Source: DASXSB01 sp036506275 (GTDB lineage Bacteria; Methylomirabilota; Methylomirabilia; Rokubacteriales; CSP1-6). Taken from it: DNA of 22,757 nucleotides. The notes beneath the pieces were generated by a model. That model was not told the DNA's origin. It did no database searches and saw only the letters and a list, made by a program, of their open reading frames with translations. Position 1 is the stretch's first letter; each line of letters begins with the position of its first letter. The stretch lies in NCBI GenBank assembly GCA_036506275.1, contig DASXSB010000122.1:1-22757 (forward strand), in the 5' to 3' direction. Shown here one piece after another: positions 1 to 7,198 of the stretch. The translations under genes were made by a program, and so were the position numbers.

Positions 1-143
1 GTGCTGAGAACGGATTTCGTCACGCGCGTGGAGCCGGACCAGCGCTACATGGCGGGTGGCGGACGCGTCTCGAGCGCGCCTGAAGCCCTGCATCTCCGCG
101 GCAATGGCGCGACGCCGGCACCGACGGGGAGTGTGGGAGGAAG

Positions 144-168
144 GCGGGCGGGCCGGCGCCACGCCCGC
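144..168. terminator. GC-rich hairpin, possible terminator of an upstream gene
   Basis: GCGGGCG (144-150) pairs with CGCCCGC (162-168). An inner GGC/GCC (151-153 with 158-160) extends the stem past one bulged base. No T-run follows. The rest of 1-284 holds no open frame that looks like a real gene on either strand: the frames there are short, arginine-rich and lack homology I recognise. The 3' tail of a gene cut by the window edge cannot be excluded. Confidence 0.3.
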
Positions 169-222
169 GGCATCTCGCTGGCGCGCGGTTTGCCAGTACA
201 ATGCCGCGGCGGCTAGCGTCGG

Positions 223-250
223 TTGACCGACTGCGGCCGCCGGACATTAG
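223..250 (+). promoter_or_regulatory. Weak sigma-70-like promoter candidate for the lipoprotein gene
   Basis: TTGACC at 223-228, a 16-base spacer, then CATTAG at 245-250, which matches only three positions of the -10 consensus. The ribosome binding site GGAGG (273-277) and ATG at 285 follow at a sensible distance. The -35 box is good and the -10 is poor, so this is tentative. Confidence 0.3.
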
Positions 251-284
251 CGCGCTGCAGACGACTGCACCCGGAGGGTCAGGT

Positions 285-545
285 ATGCGCACCGATCGCC
301 TCGCACTGAGTCTCGTGTCCGCTTATCTGCTCGTGGCCGGTTGCGCCACCAGCGACGAGTGGACCACCTGGAAGCAGCACCCGACGCACTTCGCGTCTGG
401 CGACCATTTGAACTTCTCGGCCCGGAATCAAAACGACAACCCGTCCAGCGCGAAGGTGACCCGCAAGGACATCACCCTGGCGCGCGACGAGGGGTGGTGG
501 GGCAAGCCCGTCACCGTCGCTCAGGAGCAGATCCAGGAGCGCTAG
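285..545 (+). CDS. Small lipoprotein of unknown function
   Basis: The gene encodes an 86-residue precursor. The ATG at 285 is chosen because GGAGG lies 7 bases upstream and because this start gives a clean lipoprotein signal: a charged MRTDR n-region, a hydrophobic stretch (about residues 6-16) and a lipobox V-A-G-C with the lipidated cysteine at 20. The mature part is only about 66 residues, rich in W, H and N, with no other cysteine and no membrane segment. Asp and Glu at 24-25 are not directly after the cysteine, so the rule for inner-membrane retention is not met; outer-membrane or periplasm-facing anchoring is plausible. I do not recognise the family. A hairpin separates it from the next gene, so co-transcription is uncertain. 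Confidence 0.7.
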   Translation: MRTDRLALSLVSAYLLVAGCATSDEWTTWKQHPTHFASGDHLNFSARNQNDNPSSAKVTRKDITLARDEGWWGKPVTVAQEQIQER

Positions 546-568
546 GTCGTAGCAGCGAGACTTTCTGT

Positions 569-615
569 CACGCCCCGCGTCGGCGTTGGTCGTAGACCGA
601 CACCGCCGGGGCGTG
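569..615 (+). terminator. Long hairpin between the two plus-strand genes
   Basis: CACGCCCCG (569-577) pairs perfectly with CGGGGCGTG (607-615). Inside, 581-591 pairs with 595-605 around a GTA loop with one mismatch and one G-T wobble. It lies 24 bases after the lipoprotein stop and would fold strongly in RNA. No T-run follows, so it may be a rho-independent-like terminator, a 3' stabiliser or an attenuator. The rest of 546-674 shows nothing else. Confidence 0.45.
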
Positions 616-674
616 CGATCACCGGAAATCGCGGAAAACCGGGTGTGGCACCCGCTATGCACCCGGCGCCGCGC

Positions 675-1421
675 ATGAAAAGACAGGGAACCCGAGTGTT
701 CGCTCGCAAGACGCTCCGTGGCGCTGTCGTCGTGGCCGTCCTCGTGGCAGCCGGCCTCGGCCCGGCGGTCGTGGGAGCGGCGGCGCCGGTGTCGTCGGCC
801 GCGCCCGAGGACCGTATCCTGCCCACGGAGCAGTACACGTCGGACAAGGCGCGGGGCCTCGCCCAGCGGTATGCTCCCCAGCTCAAGGCGCTGAACTCCA
901 AGATCTATCACTGCATGCCGTGGGTCGAGGTGCAGAAGGGCAGCATCGGGTTCTTCAAACCCAAGCACAGCACGCAGGACGACCGGTACCTGTCCCTGCG
1001 GATCTATATCGACCAGGACCCCTCCCCCGCCTTCGCGCAGCTCGCGATGGAGGAGCGGGCGTCAGCGATGTTTTCCCGGTACGTGGGGCCGATGCTCCGT
1101 CGCATGGCCCAGCCGCCTCTCCTCGCGGACGCCTCCCTGGACGGGTTCACGGTCATCGTCGAGTGGCAGAAGCAGGTGCCGAACGCGAGCAAGGATCGAC
1201 CCGTCCACGAGACCATCGCCGTCTTCGTCGATCGGAACGCCGCTCAGCAGTACGTGACCGGCACGGTGCCGATCACGCAGCTCGCCCAGGAGGCGCGGGT
1301 GCTCGGCTGGGATGGCGAATCCGCGCTCGGCGCTCTCCACCTGGCGGCCTGGGACGACAACTTCGTGTTCGTCCACAAGGTCCAGAACTACCAGCTCGCG
1401 CCCGGCATCACCTGCCCGTAG
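675..1421 (+). CDS. Secreted protein of unknown function
   Basis: The start at ATG 675 gives a 248-residue precursor with a textbook Sec signal peptide: a basic n-region (residues 1-16 include K2, R3, R7, R11, K12, R15), a hydrophobic core of A, V and L (about 17-35) and an A-A-A cleavage region near 35-37. In-frame GTG 645 and ATG 657 are alternatives; none has a convincing ribosome binding site. The mature domain is soluble and mixed alpha/beta in appearance, with two cysteines (C80 and C247, the latter next to last) that could form a disulfide in the periplasm. I recognise no catalytic motif or family. The 3' end overlaps the convergent ATPase gene by 14 bp. Confidence 0.7.
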   Translation: MKRQGTRVFARKTLRGAVVVAVLVAAGLGPAVVGAAAPVSSAAPEDRILPTEQYTSDKARGLAQRYAPQLKALNSKIYHCMPWVEVQKGSIGFFKPKHSTQDDRYLSLRIYIDQDPSPAFAQLAMEERASAMFSRYVGPMLRRMAQPPLLADASLDGFTVIVEWQKQVPNASKDRPVHETIAVFVDRNAAQQYVTGTVPITQLAQEARVLGWDGESALGALHLAAWDDNFVFVHKVQNYQLAPGITCP

Positions 1422-2274
1422 GACCCGCCTCCAGGCGCTCGCGAAGCCGGCTGGCGATGGCGTGCAGCGACTTCACCGCGTCGCGCCGCCCGTCCTTCAC
1501 CACGATGGCCTCCCCCCGGTCTCCGGCCAGCGCGAGGGCGTGGTCGAACGGCACCCGCCCCAGCAGCTCGATACCCTCCTGAGCCGCCAGCTCGGCGACG
1601 TCGGCGCCCGGAAACAACCCCGCCATGTTCTCGACCAGCCCCAGCACGGGCGCCTTCCCCCGGGCGGCGGTCGTGATGGACTTCCGCACCACGAGCTGGG
1701 ACACGTCGGACGGAATGGTCACGACGACGGTCCCGGCCAGGACGGGCACGAGCGACATCACCGTGGCCAGGCGGTCGGTGCCGGGAGGGAGGTCCACCAG
1801 AAGAAGATCGATCTCGCCCCAGTTGGTGTCGCCGAGGAACTCCCGGAGCGCGTTCGCCTCCATGGTGGCGCGCCAGGTGTGAGCCTCGTCCTGGGTTGGC
1901 GCCTCCCACGTGAGCGGGGTGGCGTCGGAGGCGAGCAGCAGATCCATCGACATGACCTTCACGCCGAGCGACGTCCGCGGCGGCTCGACGGCCCCGTCCA
2001 CCATCTGGAGGGTGGCGCCGCGCACGCCGAGGATCTTGGCCATCGTGGGGCCGTTCAGGTCTGCGTCGAGGACACCCACCTTCCATCCCGTGACAGCGAA
2101 GCACCCCGCGAGCCCGGCGGTGATCGTCGATTTCCCGACCCCGCCCTTTCCGGAGACGATCGCGACCACGAAACGCACCGGCGCCAGGCGCGCGCGCAGG
2201 CGGTCGCGCTGGGCCGCGACCTGGGCCACGATGTCGGAGCCGCCGTCGCCCGTGATGTCCTTGTAGCGTTTCAC
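1408..2274 (-). CDS. mrp: Mrp/NBP35-family P-loop ATPase lacking the usual CxxC
   Basis: This 288-residue protein has the deviant Walker A SGKGGVGKST (41-50), the D-A-D-L-N-G-P motif (about 70-76) and D-L-P-P-G-T-D (161-167) typical of the Mrp/NBP35/ApbC branch of SIMIBI ATPases. Members bind ATP as dimers and usually carry a transferable Fe-S cluster on a C-terminal CxxC. Here the equivalent region after V-E-N-M (214-217) reads AGLFPGADV, with no cysteine; the only cysteine is C58. Fe-S transfer in the standard way is therefore doubtful. The N-terminal MIP18/DUF59 domain seen in many Mrp proteins is also absent. The GTG start at 2274 is supported by GGAG 9 bases upstream and by a GTGA overlap with the preceding gene's stop. 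It is the last gene of the long minus-strand cluster. Confidence 0.85.
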   Translation of the reverse strand: MKRYKDITGDGGSDIVAQVAAQRDRLRARLAPVRFVVAIVSGKGGVGKSTITAGLAGCFAVTGWKVGVLDADLNGPTMAKILGVRGATLQMVDGAVEPPRTSLGVKVMSMDLLLASDATPLTWEAPTQDEAHTWRATMEANALREFLGDTNWGEIDLLLVDLPPGTDRLATVMSLVPVLAGTVVVTIPSDVSQLVVRKSITTAARGKAPVLGLVENMAGLFPGADVAELAAQEGIELLGRVPFDHALALAGDRGEAIVVKDGRRDAVKSLHAIASRLRERLEAGPTGR

Positions 2275-2690
2275 GGCGCGGGCTCCGCGGCCCACGCCGC
2301 CCGCGCGAGGAGGAACGCCGCCCCCGCCGCCACGAGAACGAACACGGCGCCGGCCACGCGATAGCTGATCTCGCCTCCCCACGGCGTGGCCACGACCGCC
2401 GCGTCCTCCCGCACGACCACGCGGAGCACGGCCACGATGCGGAGGACGAGAAAGATGGCGATGAGGCGAGCGAAGTCGCGGCGGCTCAGGATCCAGCGCT
2501 CGAACCACGGGCGGCGGCGGAGGAGCAGGAAGGGCACGAGCACGACGAGGGCGGCGCCGAGCGCGATCCACACGACGCTCTCCGTGGACCCGCGGCCGAC
2601 GCCGTGAAGCCAGAGGTAGAAGCCACCGAGCCAGTAGACGATCCCGTAGACGAGGTACATGGTGGCCGCCGCCCGATAGCGGTCGTTCAC
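2271..2690 (-). CDS. Four-helix membrane protein of unknown function
   Basis: The gene encodes 139 residues with four hydrophobic segments near 11-28, 38-57, 73-93 and 111-130. A basic loop rich in R and W (58-72) lies between the second and third, which suggests that loop is cytoplasmic. There is no cysteine, no heme motif and no family I recognise. The GTG start at 2690 overlaps the radical SAM stop as GTGA, and its own stop overlaps the next gene's GTG as GTGA, so its translation is tightly tied to both neighbours. A later ATG (residue 11) would also give four helices but would lose the overlap. Its position suggests a membrane partner or anchor for the radical SAM protein or the ATPase; that is inference. 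Confidence 0.7.
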   Translation of the reverse strand: MNDRYRAAATMYLVYGIVYWLGGFYLWLHGVGRGSTESVVWIALGAALVVLVPFLLLRRRPWFERWILSRRDFARLIAIFLVLRIVAVLRVVVREDAAVVATPWGGEISYRVAGAVFVLVAAGAAFLLARAAWAAEPAP

Positions 2691-4045
2691 GCGCGCGGCC
2701 GGAAGCGGCCGCCCCACTGCGCGCGCACGTCCGCCAGCAGCGCGGGCGTCACCACGCGCTCGCCGCGCCCGCGCGCGTACGCCTCCACCGCCTTCACGAC
2801 CATCCCGCGCGCGAACGACGGAATCGCCTGCAGCCGCGCCCGCGCCTCCTCCTCCCACGCGAGCTCGTAGTCGACGGGCGCTCCGAACGTGAGCGACGCG
2901 GGAAGCTCGATGACGTCGCCCCCGTGCGCGCCCGGCTGGTATGCGCACGCGGGGTCCTCGGCCAGGTAGTCGCCGTAGGTGGCGTACGCGCGGCACCGGC
3001 AGCCGCCGCAGATCTTCGAGAACTCGCACGCGCCGCAGCGTCCGCCCAGCTTCGGATCGCGCAGATCCGCGAACACGCCGGCGTCGCGCCAGAGGTCGCC
3101 GAACGACGCCGTGCGAAGGTTTCCGGCGGCGACCGGCATGTAAGGACACGGGGTGACGTCCGCCTCCGGCGTGATGCGGCAGTAATACTTTCCGGCCGGG
3201 CAGGAGCCGTGCGCGTAGTTCTTCAGCAGCGGCGACGCCGGGTTCCGCTGGTAGAGGATGCGCCGGAAGTGGGGCGCGCACTTCGCGCGGATCAGCAAGC
3301 CGTCGGTGCGCCCGACCGGCGTCGACCACGGGTCCTCGAAGCCCTCGCGCGCGCCGAGCAACCGTTGCACGAACGACGGCGGCCCGCTCCCCACGCCCTG
3401 CGCCTTCGCGAGGTAGGTCAGGATCCGCTCGTAGGCGGCGGCATCGATGTCGGTGAGGTCGCGCCCGCGGCCCGTGCGCACGAGGAAGAAGAAGTTCAGC
3501 ACCTTCGCCCCGAGCTCGCGCGCGAGGTCGATCATCGCCGGGACCTCGTCCACGTTCCAGTCGGTGACCGACATGTGGAGCGAGAAGTCGAGGCCTTCGT
3601 CGGCGAGCACGCGGGTGGCGCGGACGGCGCCGTCCCAGGCGCCCGGCTGGCGGCGGAAGGCATCGTGACGCGCGCGGTCCGTGGAGTCCAGGCTAATCGA
3701 CGCACCGAGCACGCCGTGGGCGCGCATGAGCTTGGCTTCGCGCTCGCGCAGGAGCACGCCGTTGGTGCCGAGCACGACCGTGAAGCGCTGCTCCGCCGCG
3801 TGGTCGGCGATGGCGAAGAGATCCTTGCGCAGCAGCGGCTCGCCGCCGGTCAGGATCAGGAAGACGTTGGGGTTGACGGCGGCGATTTCGTCGATGACGC
3901 GCCGGCATTCCTCGGTGGTGAGCTCACCCCGCGTGTCCGCGCCGGCGAAGGCGGACATGTAGCAGTGGGCGCACTCGAGGTTGCACCGCCGCGTGAGGTT
4001 CCACGACACCGAATACGCGGTGTACGGTGAGGGCGCCGTCATCAT
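2687..4045 (-). CDS. Radical SAM/SPASM protein with a C-terminal PCP_red-like module
   Basis: This 452-residue protein has the radical SAM cluster motif CNLECAHC (C21, C25, C28) followed by aromatic Y29, and GGEP (67-70) for SAM binding. The C-terminal half is cysteine-rich as in SPASM/twitch domains (C256, C282, C289, C300, C337, C340, C346, C349, C351, C367), which would hold one or two auxiliary Fe-S clusters. Residues about 396-445 (W-E-E-E-A-R-A-R-L, I-P-S-F, V-E-A-Y-A-R) match the PCP_red helical module otherwise found at the end of the BchB/ChlB subunit of dark protochlorophyllide reductase. Relatives include heme-pathway enzymes (NirJ, AhbC and AhbD types), so tetrapyrrole or cofactor maturation is plausible; the substrate is unknown. 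The start at 4045 (ATG ATG) has no ribosome binding site of its own, but the stop of a mini-ORF overlaps it. Confidence 0.88.
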   Translation of the reverse strand: MMTAPSPYTAYSVSWNLTRRCNLECAHCYMSAFAGADTRGELTTEECRRVIDEIAAVNPNVFLILTGGEPLLRKDLFAIADHAAEQRFTVVLGTNGVLLREREAKLMRAHGVLGASISLDSTDRARHDAFRRQPGAWDGAVRATRVLADEGLDFSLHMSVTDWNVDEVPAMIDLARELGAKVLNFFFLVRTGRGRDLTDIDAAAYERILTYLAKAQGVGSGPPSFVQRLLGAREGFEDPWSTPVGRTDGLLIRAKCAPHFRRILYQRNPASPLLKNYAHGSCPAGKYYCRITPEADVTPCPYMPVAAGNLRTASFGDLWRDAGVFADLRDPKLGGRCGACEFSKICGGCRCRAYATYGDYLAEDPACAYQPGAHGGDVIELPASLTFGAPVDYELAWEEEARARLQAIPSFARGMVVKAVEAYARGRGERVVTPALLADVRAQWGGRFRPRA

Positions 4046-4086
4046 TCGCCGGTCACTGAATCACCGGGAGGGCGGGTCTCTTCCAT
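4042..4086 (-). CDS. Putative 14-residue leader mini-ORF (MEETRPPGDSVTGE)
   Basis: An ATG at 4086 is preceded by GGAGG (4097-4093) at an ideal 6-base spacing. The 14-codon frame ends in TGA (4044-4042), embedded in the ATGATG start of the radical SAM gene. The downstream gene lacks its own Shine-Dalgarno sequence, so the mini-ORF may deliver ribosomes by termination-reinitiation. The peptide itself looks unstructured. It could also be chance. Confidence 0.4.
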   Translation of the reverse strand: MEETRPPGDSVTGE

Positions 4087-4107
4087 CCCCTGCCTCCGAC
4101 CGGCCCG

Positions 4108-6006
4108 TCAGCGCGGTTTCTTGTTCGACACGTACCCCGCGATGACCTCGTTCATCGTCTGCCGCGCGTGCCCGATTCCGTCCTCGCAGACCGCCAGATC
4201 GATCACGGCCACGCCCCTCTCGGTCGCCACCTTCTCGATCTCCTCGCGGGTCATGTCGCGCATGAATCCCGCCGGCACGCGGTTGAGCCGGGCCACGGCC
4301 TCGTCGGTCCACGTGAACGGCGACGCCGCCGCCGGCGCGGGCGTCTCGGCCGGCTCGAACTTCGTCTTCGCCAGCAGCGTGTCCCACCCCGCTCCCAGCT
4401 TCTCGCGACCCACCGTCTCCTCGATCATGGGCAGCGCGAGCTGACAGGTGATGACCGCGATCCGGTGGGAGCGCGCGTACTTCTCGACGCGCGCCTTCGC
4501 CCGCCGCCGCAGATAGCCGTCGGTCACCTCGCGCAGCGCGTCCCGCGCGTCCGCCGACCACTTGACGGTGACGCCCGGCATCGATTCCTCTTCGGCGATC
4601 CCGCCCTCCTGGGCGGCGATCGTCTCCACCACCTCGCGCGTGATGACCTGGAAGCGCTCGGGTCCCGCCTGACAGACCGGACACGTCACAACCGCCTTCG
4701 GCCCCTTCACCGTGTAGCCGCAGACGGAGCAGATCGCGGTCGCCGCTCCTTCCTCTCGACGGAGGCTGGCGACGGCCACGTCCTCGGCCAGGATCTGCAT
4801 CTTCTCCGCCATGCGCGCGGGCATGAAGATCGCCATCGCCTCGTCGATGACCTTGTTCGTGATCACGGTGTGCCCCTGCTCGATCGCGTAGCGCAGGAGC
4901 GCCGTGCGCGCCACGCCCTTCACGGCCGGCGGCACCCGCTCCATCCGCGCCTCCGCTTCCTCCGTCCACGAGATGATCTCCTCCGCCTTCACGTCGAGGG
5001 GCGGATAGAACTTCCCGCCCGTGAGGAGCACGTTGCAGGGCGCGAGGCGCATGAGGTTCTCGGTGTTAGAGCCGAGATCCACCTCGTGCTCGTCCGAATG
5101 AACGCCCACCCGTCCGAGGATCAGGAGCCACGGCTGCTCCTTGCGCGCGAAGGTGAGGATTTTCTCGAAGCACTTGCCGTCGAGGAGGGTGATGCCGAGA
5201 TCGACGCCCGCCTCCGCCGCCAGCTTGCGGCCGATCTCGAGGTGCGACTGGTAGATCTTGGCGAGCCCGGTGTCGATGATCTCCTCGTGGAGCTGCTCCT
5301 GCTCCTTGAAGCGGAAGATCTTCGACGCCTTCTCGCTCAGCACACCCACGATGCCGTTGAACATCGCGTAGTGGAGGTAGGGATCGTACACGGCCACCGC
5401 CTGCAGCGGCCGGTGGAGCGCGCGCGCGAGGCCGATGCCGAGCGCGAGGCCGTGGAACGACTGGGGGGAGCCGTCGAGCCCCACCACGATGGCGCCCTGC
5501 GCGTCGCGGAGGGGATCGGGCGATCGCACGATGAGGGTGTCGCGCTTCACCTTGCGCACGAAACGCTCGGTGACGGACCCGAGCTGGCTGTCCTTGACGG
5601 CGCCCATGCCGAGGGCGCCCATGATCACGAGGTCGTAGTCGGACGCTTCGCAGTCCTCGATGAGGGCCTTGTAGTGCTTGCCGTCCATCATCTTGCGCTC
5701 GAAGGCGAGCCCGGCCTCCGCCGCCTTCGCCGCCATGACATCGAGATAGGAGTCGGAGATGAGCTGGAGACCCATGGCGATGAGGGAGTCGTGGATCTTC
5801 CGCTGGCGCTCGAGCTCGTTCTCGTCCTTGTACTCCTCCGGCAGCGTGTACTCCATCTGCTTGAACCGGTAATCGTGCAGGCGCGCCGCGTACACGTGAC
5901 TGCCGGTGAGGCGGGCGCCGCTCGCGCGCGCCAGCTCCACCGCGAGATCGATGGCCCGGTTCGAATACTCGGAGTTGTCGACGGGAACGTAGATGTGCTT
6001 GAACAT
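4108..6006 (-). CDS. Tandem universal stress protein fused to PCP_red-like modules and a zinc ribbon
   Basis: The start at ATG 6006 is chosen for the strong GGAGGGG 3 bases upstream; an in-frame ATG at 6036 overlaps the preceding stop as ATGA but has no such site. The 632-residue protein has two UspA domains (about 1-162 and 170-332). The first has the ATP-binding signature G130-2x-G133-9x-G143-S144; the second has a near match (G298, G301, G312, S313). Then come a PCP_red-like module (about 345-392), a four-cysteine ribbon (C426, C429, C442, C445) of rubredoxin/zinc-ribbon form, and two more PCP_red-like modules (about 481-530 and 564-612), each opening with a W and the pattern aromatic-R-...-A/E. 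No signal or membrane segment is seen, so it is cytoplasmic. USP domains bind ATP or AMP; the role of PCP_red modules outside chlorophyll synthesis is not established. The next gene downstream carries the same module. Confidence 0.85.
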   Translation of the reverse strand: MFKHIYVPVDNSEYSNRAIDLAVELARASGARLTGSHVYAARLHDYRFKQMEYTLPEEYKDENELERQRKIHDSLIAMGLQLISDSYLDVMAAKAAEAGLAFERKMMDGKHYKALIEDCEASDYDLVIMGALGMGAVKDSQLGSVTERFVRKVKRDTLIVRSPDPLRDAQGAIVVGLDGSPQSFHGLALGIGLARALHRPLQAVAVYDPYLHYAMFNGIVGVLSEKASKIFRFKEQEQLHEEIIDTGLAKIYQSHLEIGRKLAAEAGVDLGITLLDGKCFEKILTFARKEQPWLLILGRVGVHSDEHEVDLGSNTENLMRLAPCNVLLTGGKFYPPLDVKAEEIISWTEEAEARMERVPPAVKGVARTALLRYAIEQGHTVITNKVIDEAMAIFMPARMAEKMQILAEDVAVASLRREEGAATAICSVCGYTVKGPKAVVTCPVCQAGPERFQVITREVVETIAAQEGGIAEEESMPGVTVKWSADARDALREVTDGYLRRRAKARVEKYARSHRIAVITCQLALPMIEETVGREKLGAGWDTLLAKTKFEPAETPAPAAASPFTWTDEAVARLNRVPAGFMRDMTREEIEKVATERGVAVIDLAVCEDGIGHARQTMNEVIAGYVSNKKPR

Positions 6007-6032
6007 CCGCCCCTCCGTGGGTTCGCGGGTGG

Positions 6033-6800
6033 TCATTTCAATTCGAAGTCGACGGTGGCGGTGCCCCGGGGCGGAATCGTCACCTGCTTGGTCACCGTCA
6101 GCGGATCGTCGAAGAGCGGTCGTCCGTCCTTGTCCACGCCCTTGGCCCGGAAGCCCTCGTGCCACATGGTGACCTTGTAGGTGCCGGCGGGGACGTTGTC
6201 GATGTGGAAGGCGCCGTGCTCGTCAGTCACCGTCACGTACGGGCTGTCGTGCACGACCATCCACGCGAACATGTGGGGGTGCGCGTCGCAGAGCACCTTC
6301 ACCACGCCCGGCTTGGTGAGCCGCTTCGTGATGTCCACCATCTGGTCCTTGTTGGGCAGGGCCAGGTTGAACACGGTCGGCTTGCCCTGGAACCCGTGCG
6401 TGTTGTGGAGGATGGGGTCGGAGTTCTTCACGCGCGCCTTGGTGCCGGCCATGGCGCTCGTGACGTGGCCGACGAAGAGACACTTGTGATTGTCGAGGAG
6501 CACCTCGCCCGTGTTCTTCTTGCCTTTGGTCACGCCCTCGATCAGGACCACGCTGCCGCGCACGCCGTGGTCGCTGCCGACCACCAGCGCCTCCGACGGC
6601 TTGCGATCGCCGCACACGTCGCGGTTCTTGTTCACCGGCAACGGCTCGAGCGTCGGCGGTGTGCCGGAGAACTTCACCACTCCGCTCAAGCGTCCGCCAT
6701 CGCGCACCTCGATCTCCTCGTACGCGCCCCACGCCGTGGCCGCCGCCAGCGTCACCACCGCCAGCGCCGCCGCTCCCATCGTCCGCTTCGTTGCCTTCAC
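6033..6800 (-). CDS. Exported cupredoxin-like protein with carboxypeptidase-regulatory-like tail (paralogue 2)
   Basis: The GTG start at 6800 has GGGAG 5 bases upstream; GTG 6806 is an alternative two codons longer. Numbering here is from 6806 (257 residues). There is a signal peptide (about 1-28, ending W-G-A). A beta-rich domain carries LHNTH (H134, H137) and C173-D-A-H176-P-H-M179, the spacing expected of type-1 copper ligands (His, Cys, His, Met). Two further cysteines, C65 and C109, are conserved in the paralogue at 13561-14262 and might form a disulfide. Residues about 187-257 resemble the Ig-like carboxypeptidase-regulatory domain (T-D-E-H-G-A-F, N-V-P-A-G-T-Y). Plastocyanin-like proteins of this build are often annotated as methylamine-utilisation or cupredoxin proteins; a periplasmic electron carrier or copper chaperone for the oxidase fits the location. 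Copper binding is not proven. Confidence 0.75.
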   Translation of the reverse strand: MKATKRTMGAAALAVVTLAAATAWGAYEEIEVRDGGRLSGVVKFSGTPPTLEPLPVNKNRDVCGDRKPSEALVVGSDHGVRGSVVLIEGVTKGKKNTGEVLLDNHKCLFVGHVTSAMAGTKARVKNSDPILHNTHGFQGKPTVFNLALPNKDQMVDITKRLTKPGVVKVLCDAHPHMFAWMVVHDSPYVTVTDEHGAFHIDNVPAGTYKVTMWHEGFRAKGVDKDGRPLFDDPLTVTKQVTIPPRGTATVDFELK

Positions 6801-6810
6801 GCTCACTCCC

Positions 6811-7167
6811 CTACGGTTCGGGATTCACGAGGTACTCCAGGGCCAACCAGAGACTGCGGCTGTAGCGGAAGAACCACAGCGGGAACAGCACGCAGAACGG
6901 GATCCAGATCGCGAGCTGGGCCGGCGTCGACAGATCCGCGCGCGCCCACAGCACGAGATAACCCACGACCGCGATGACGGTGGTGACCGCGTAGTTCACG
7001 TAGATGGCGCCCACGAAATAGCCCGGCGCCCGCTCGAAGCGGAGCCCGCACAGCGCGCACGCGGGCGTCATCGTGAACCACTTCGGACCGGGAAAGAGGG
7101 GGGTGGCGCCGCAGCGCGGGCACCGCAGCGTCACCGCCCGGCGCATCGCAGGCAGGACGCGCGTCAT
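6811..7167 (-). CDS. DUF983 membrane protein with N-terminal zinc ribbon
   Basis: Short protein (118 residues from ATG 7167; an in-frame TTG at 7185 would add six). It opens with CPRCG and, about 25 residues later, CALCG, a four-cysteine zinc ribbon. The motif P-G-Y-F-V-G-A-I-Y-V-N-Y-A then leads into the first of two hydrophobic helices. This is the signature of the DUF983 family, small membrane proteins that often lie in cytochrome oxidase clusters and whose biochemical role is unknown. It lies 31 bases after the subunit IV stop and about 10 bases before the next start. Neither candidate start has a clear ribosome binding site, so the start is uncertain; the family assignment is not. Confidence 0.85.
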   Translation of the reverse strand: MTRVLPAMRRAVTLRCPRCGATPLFPGPKWFTMTPACALCGLRFERAPGYFVGAIYVNYAVTTVIAVVGYLVLWARADLSTPAQLAIWIPFCVLFPLWFFRYSRSLWLALEYLVNPEP

Positions 7168-7198
7168 CCGCGGCCCGGACGTCAATGCGGGTCGCCAC

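Noticed and set aside
1..292. Short open frames at 1-216 (plus) and 20-292 (minus)
   Set aside because: They are arginine-rich, lack ribosome sites and show no family likeness; the minus frame overlaps the lipoprotein's ribosome site.
2687..6006. Photosynthesis or chlorophyll synthesis genes, from the PCP_red resemblance
   Set aside because: No BchB/N/L, reaction centre or carotenoid gene is present; the module alone does not imply chlorophyll.
4168..6180. Plus-strand open frame of 670 codons opposite the stress-protein gene
   Set aside because: It is the antisense of a well-supported gene; the translation is R/H/L-rich with no domain, as expected from GC-rich third positions.
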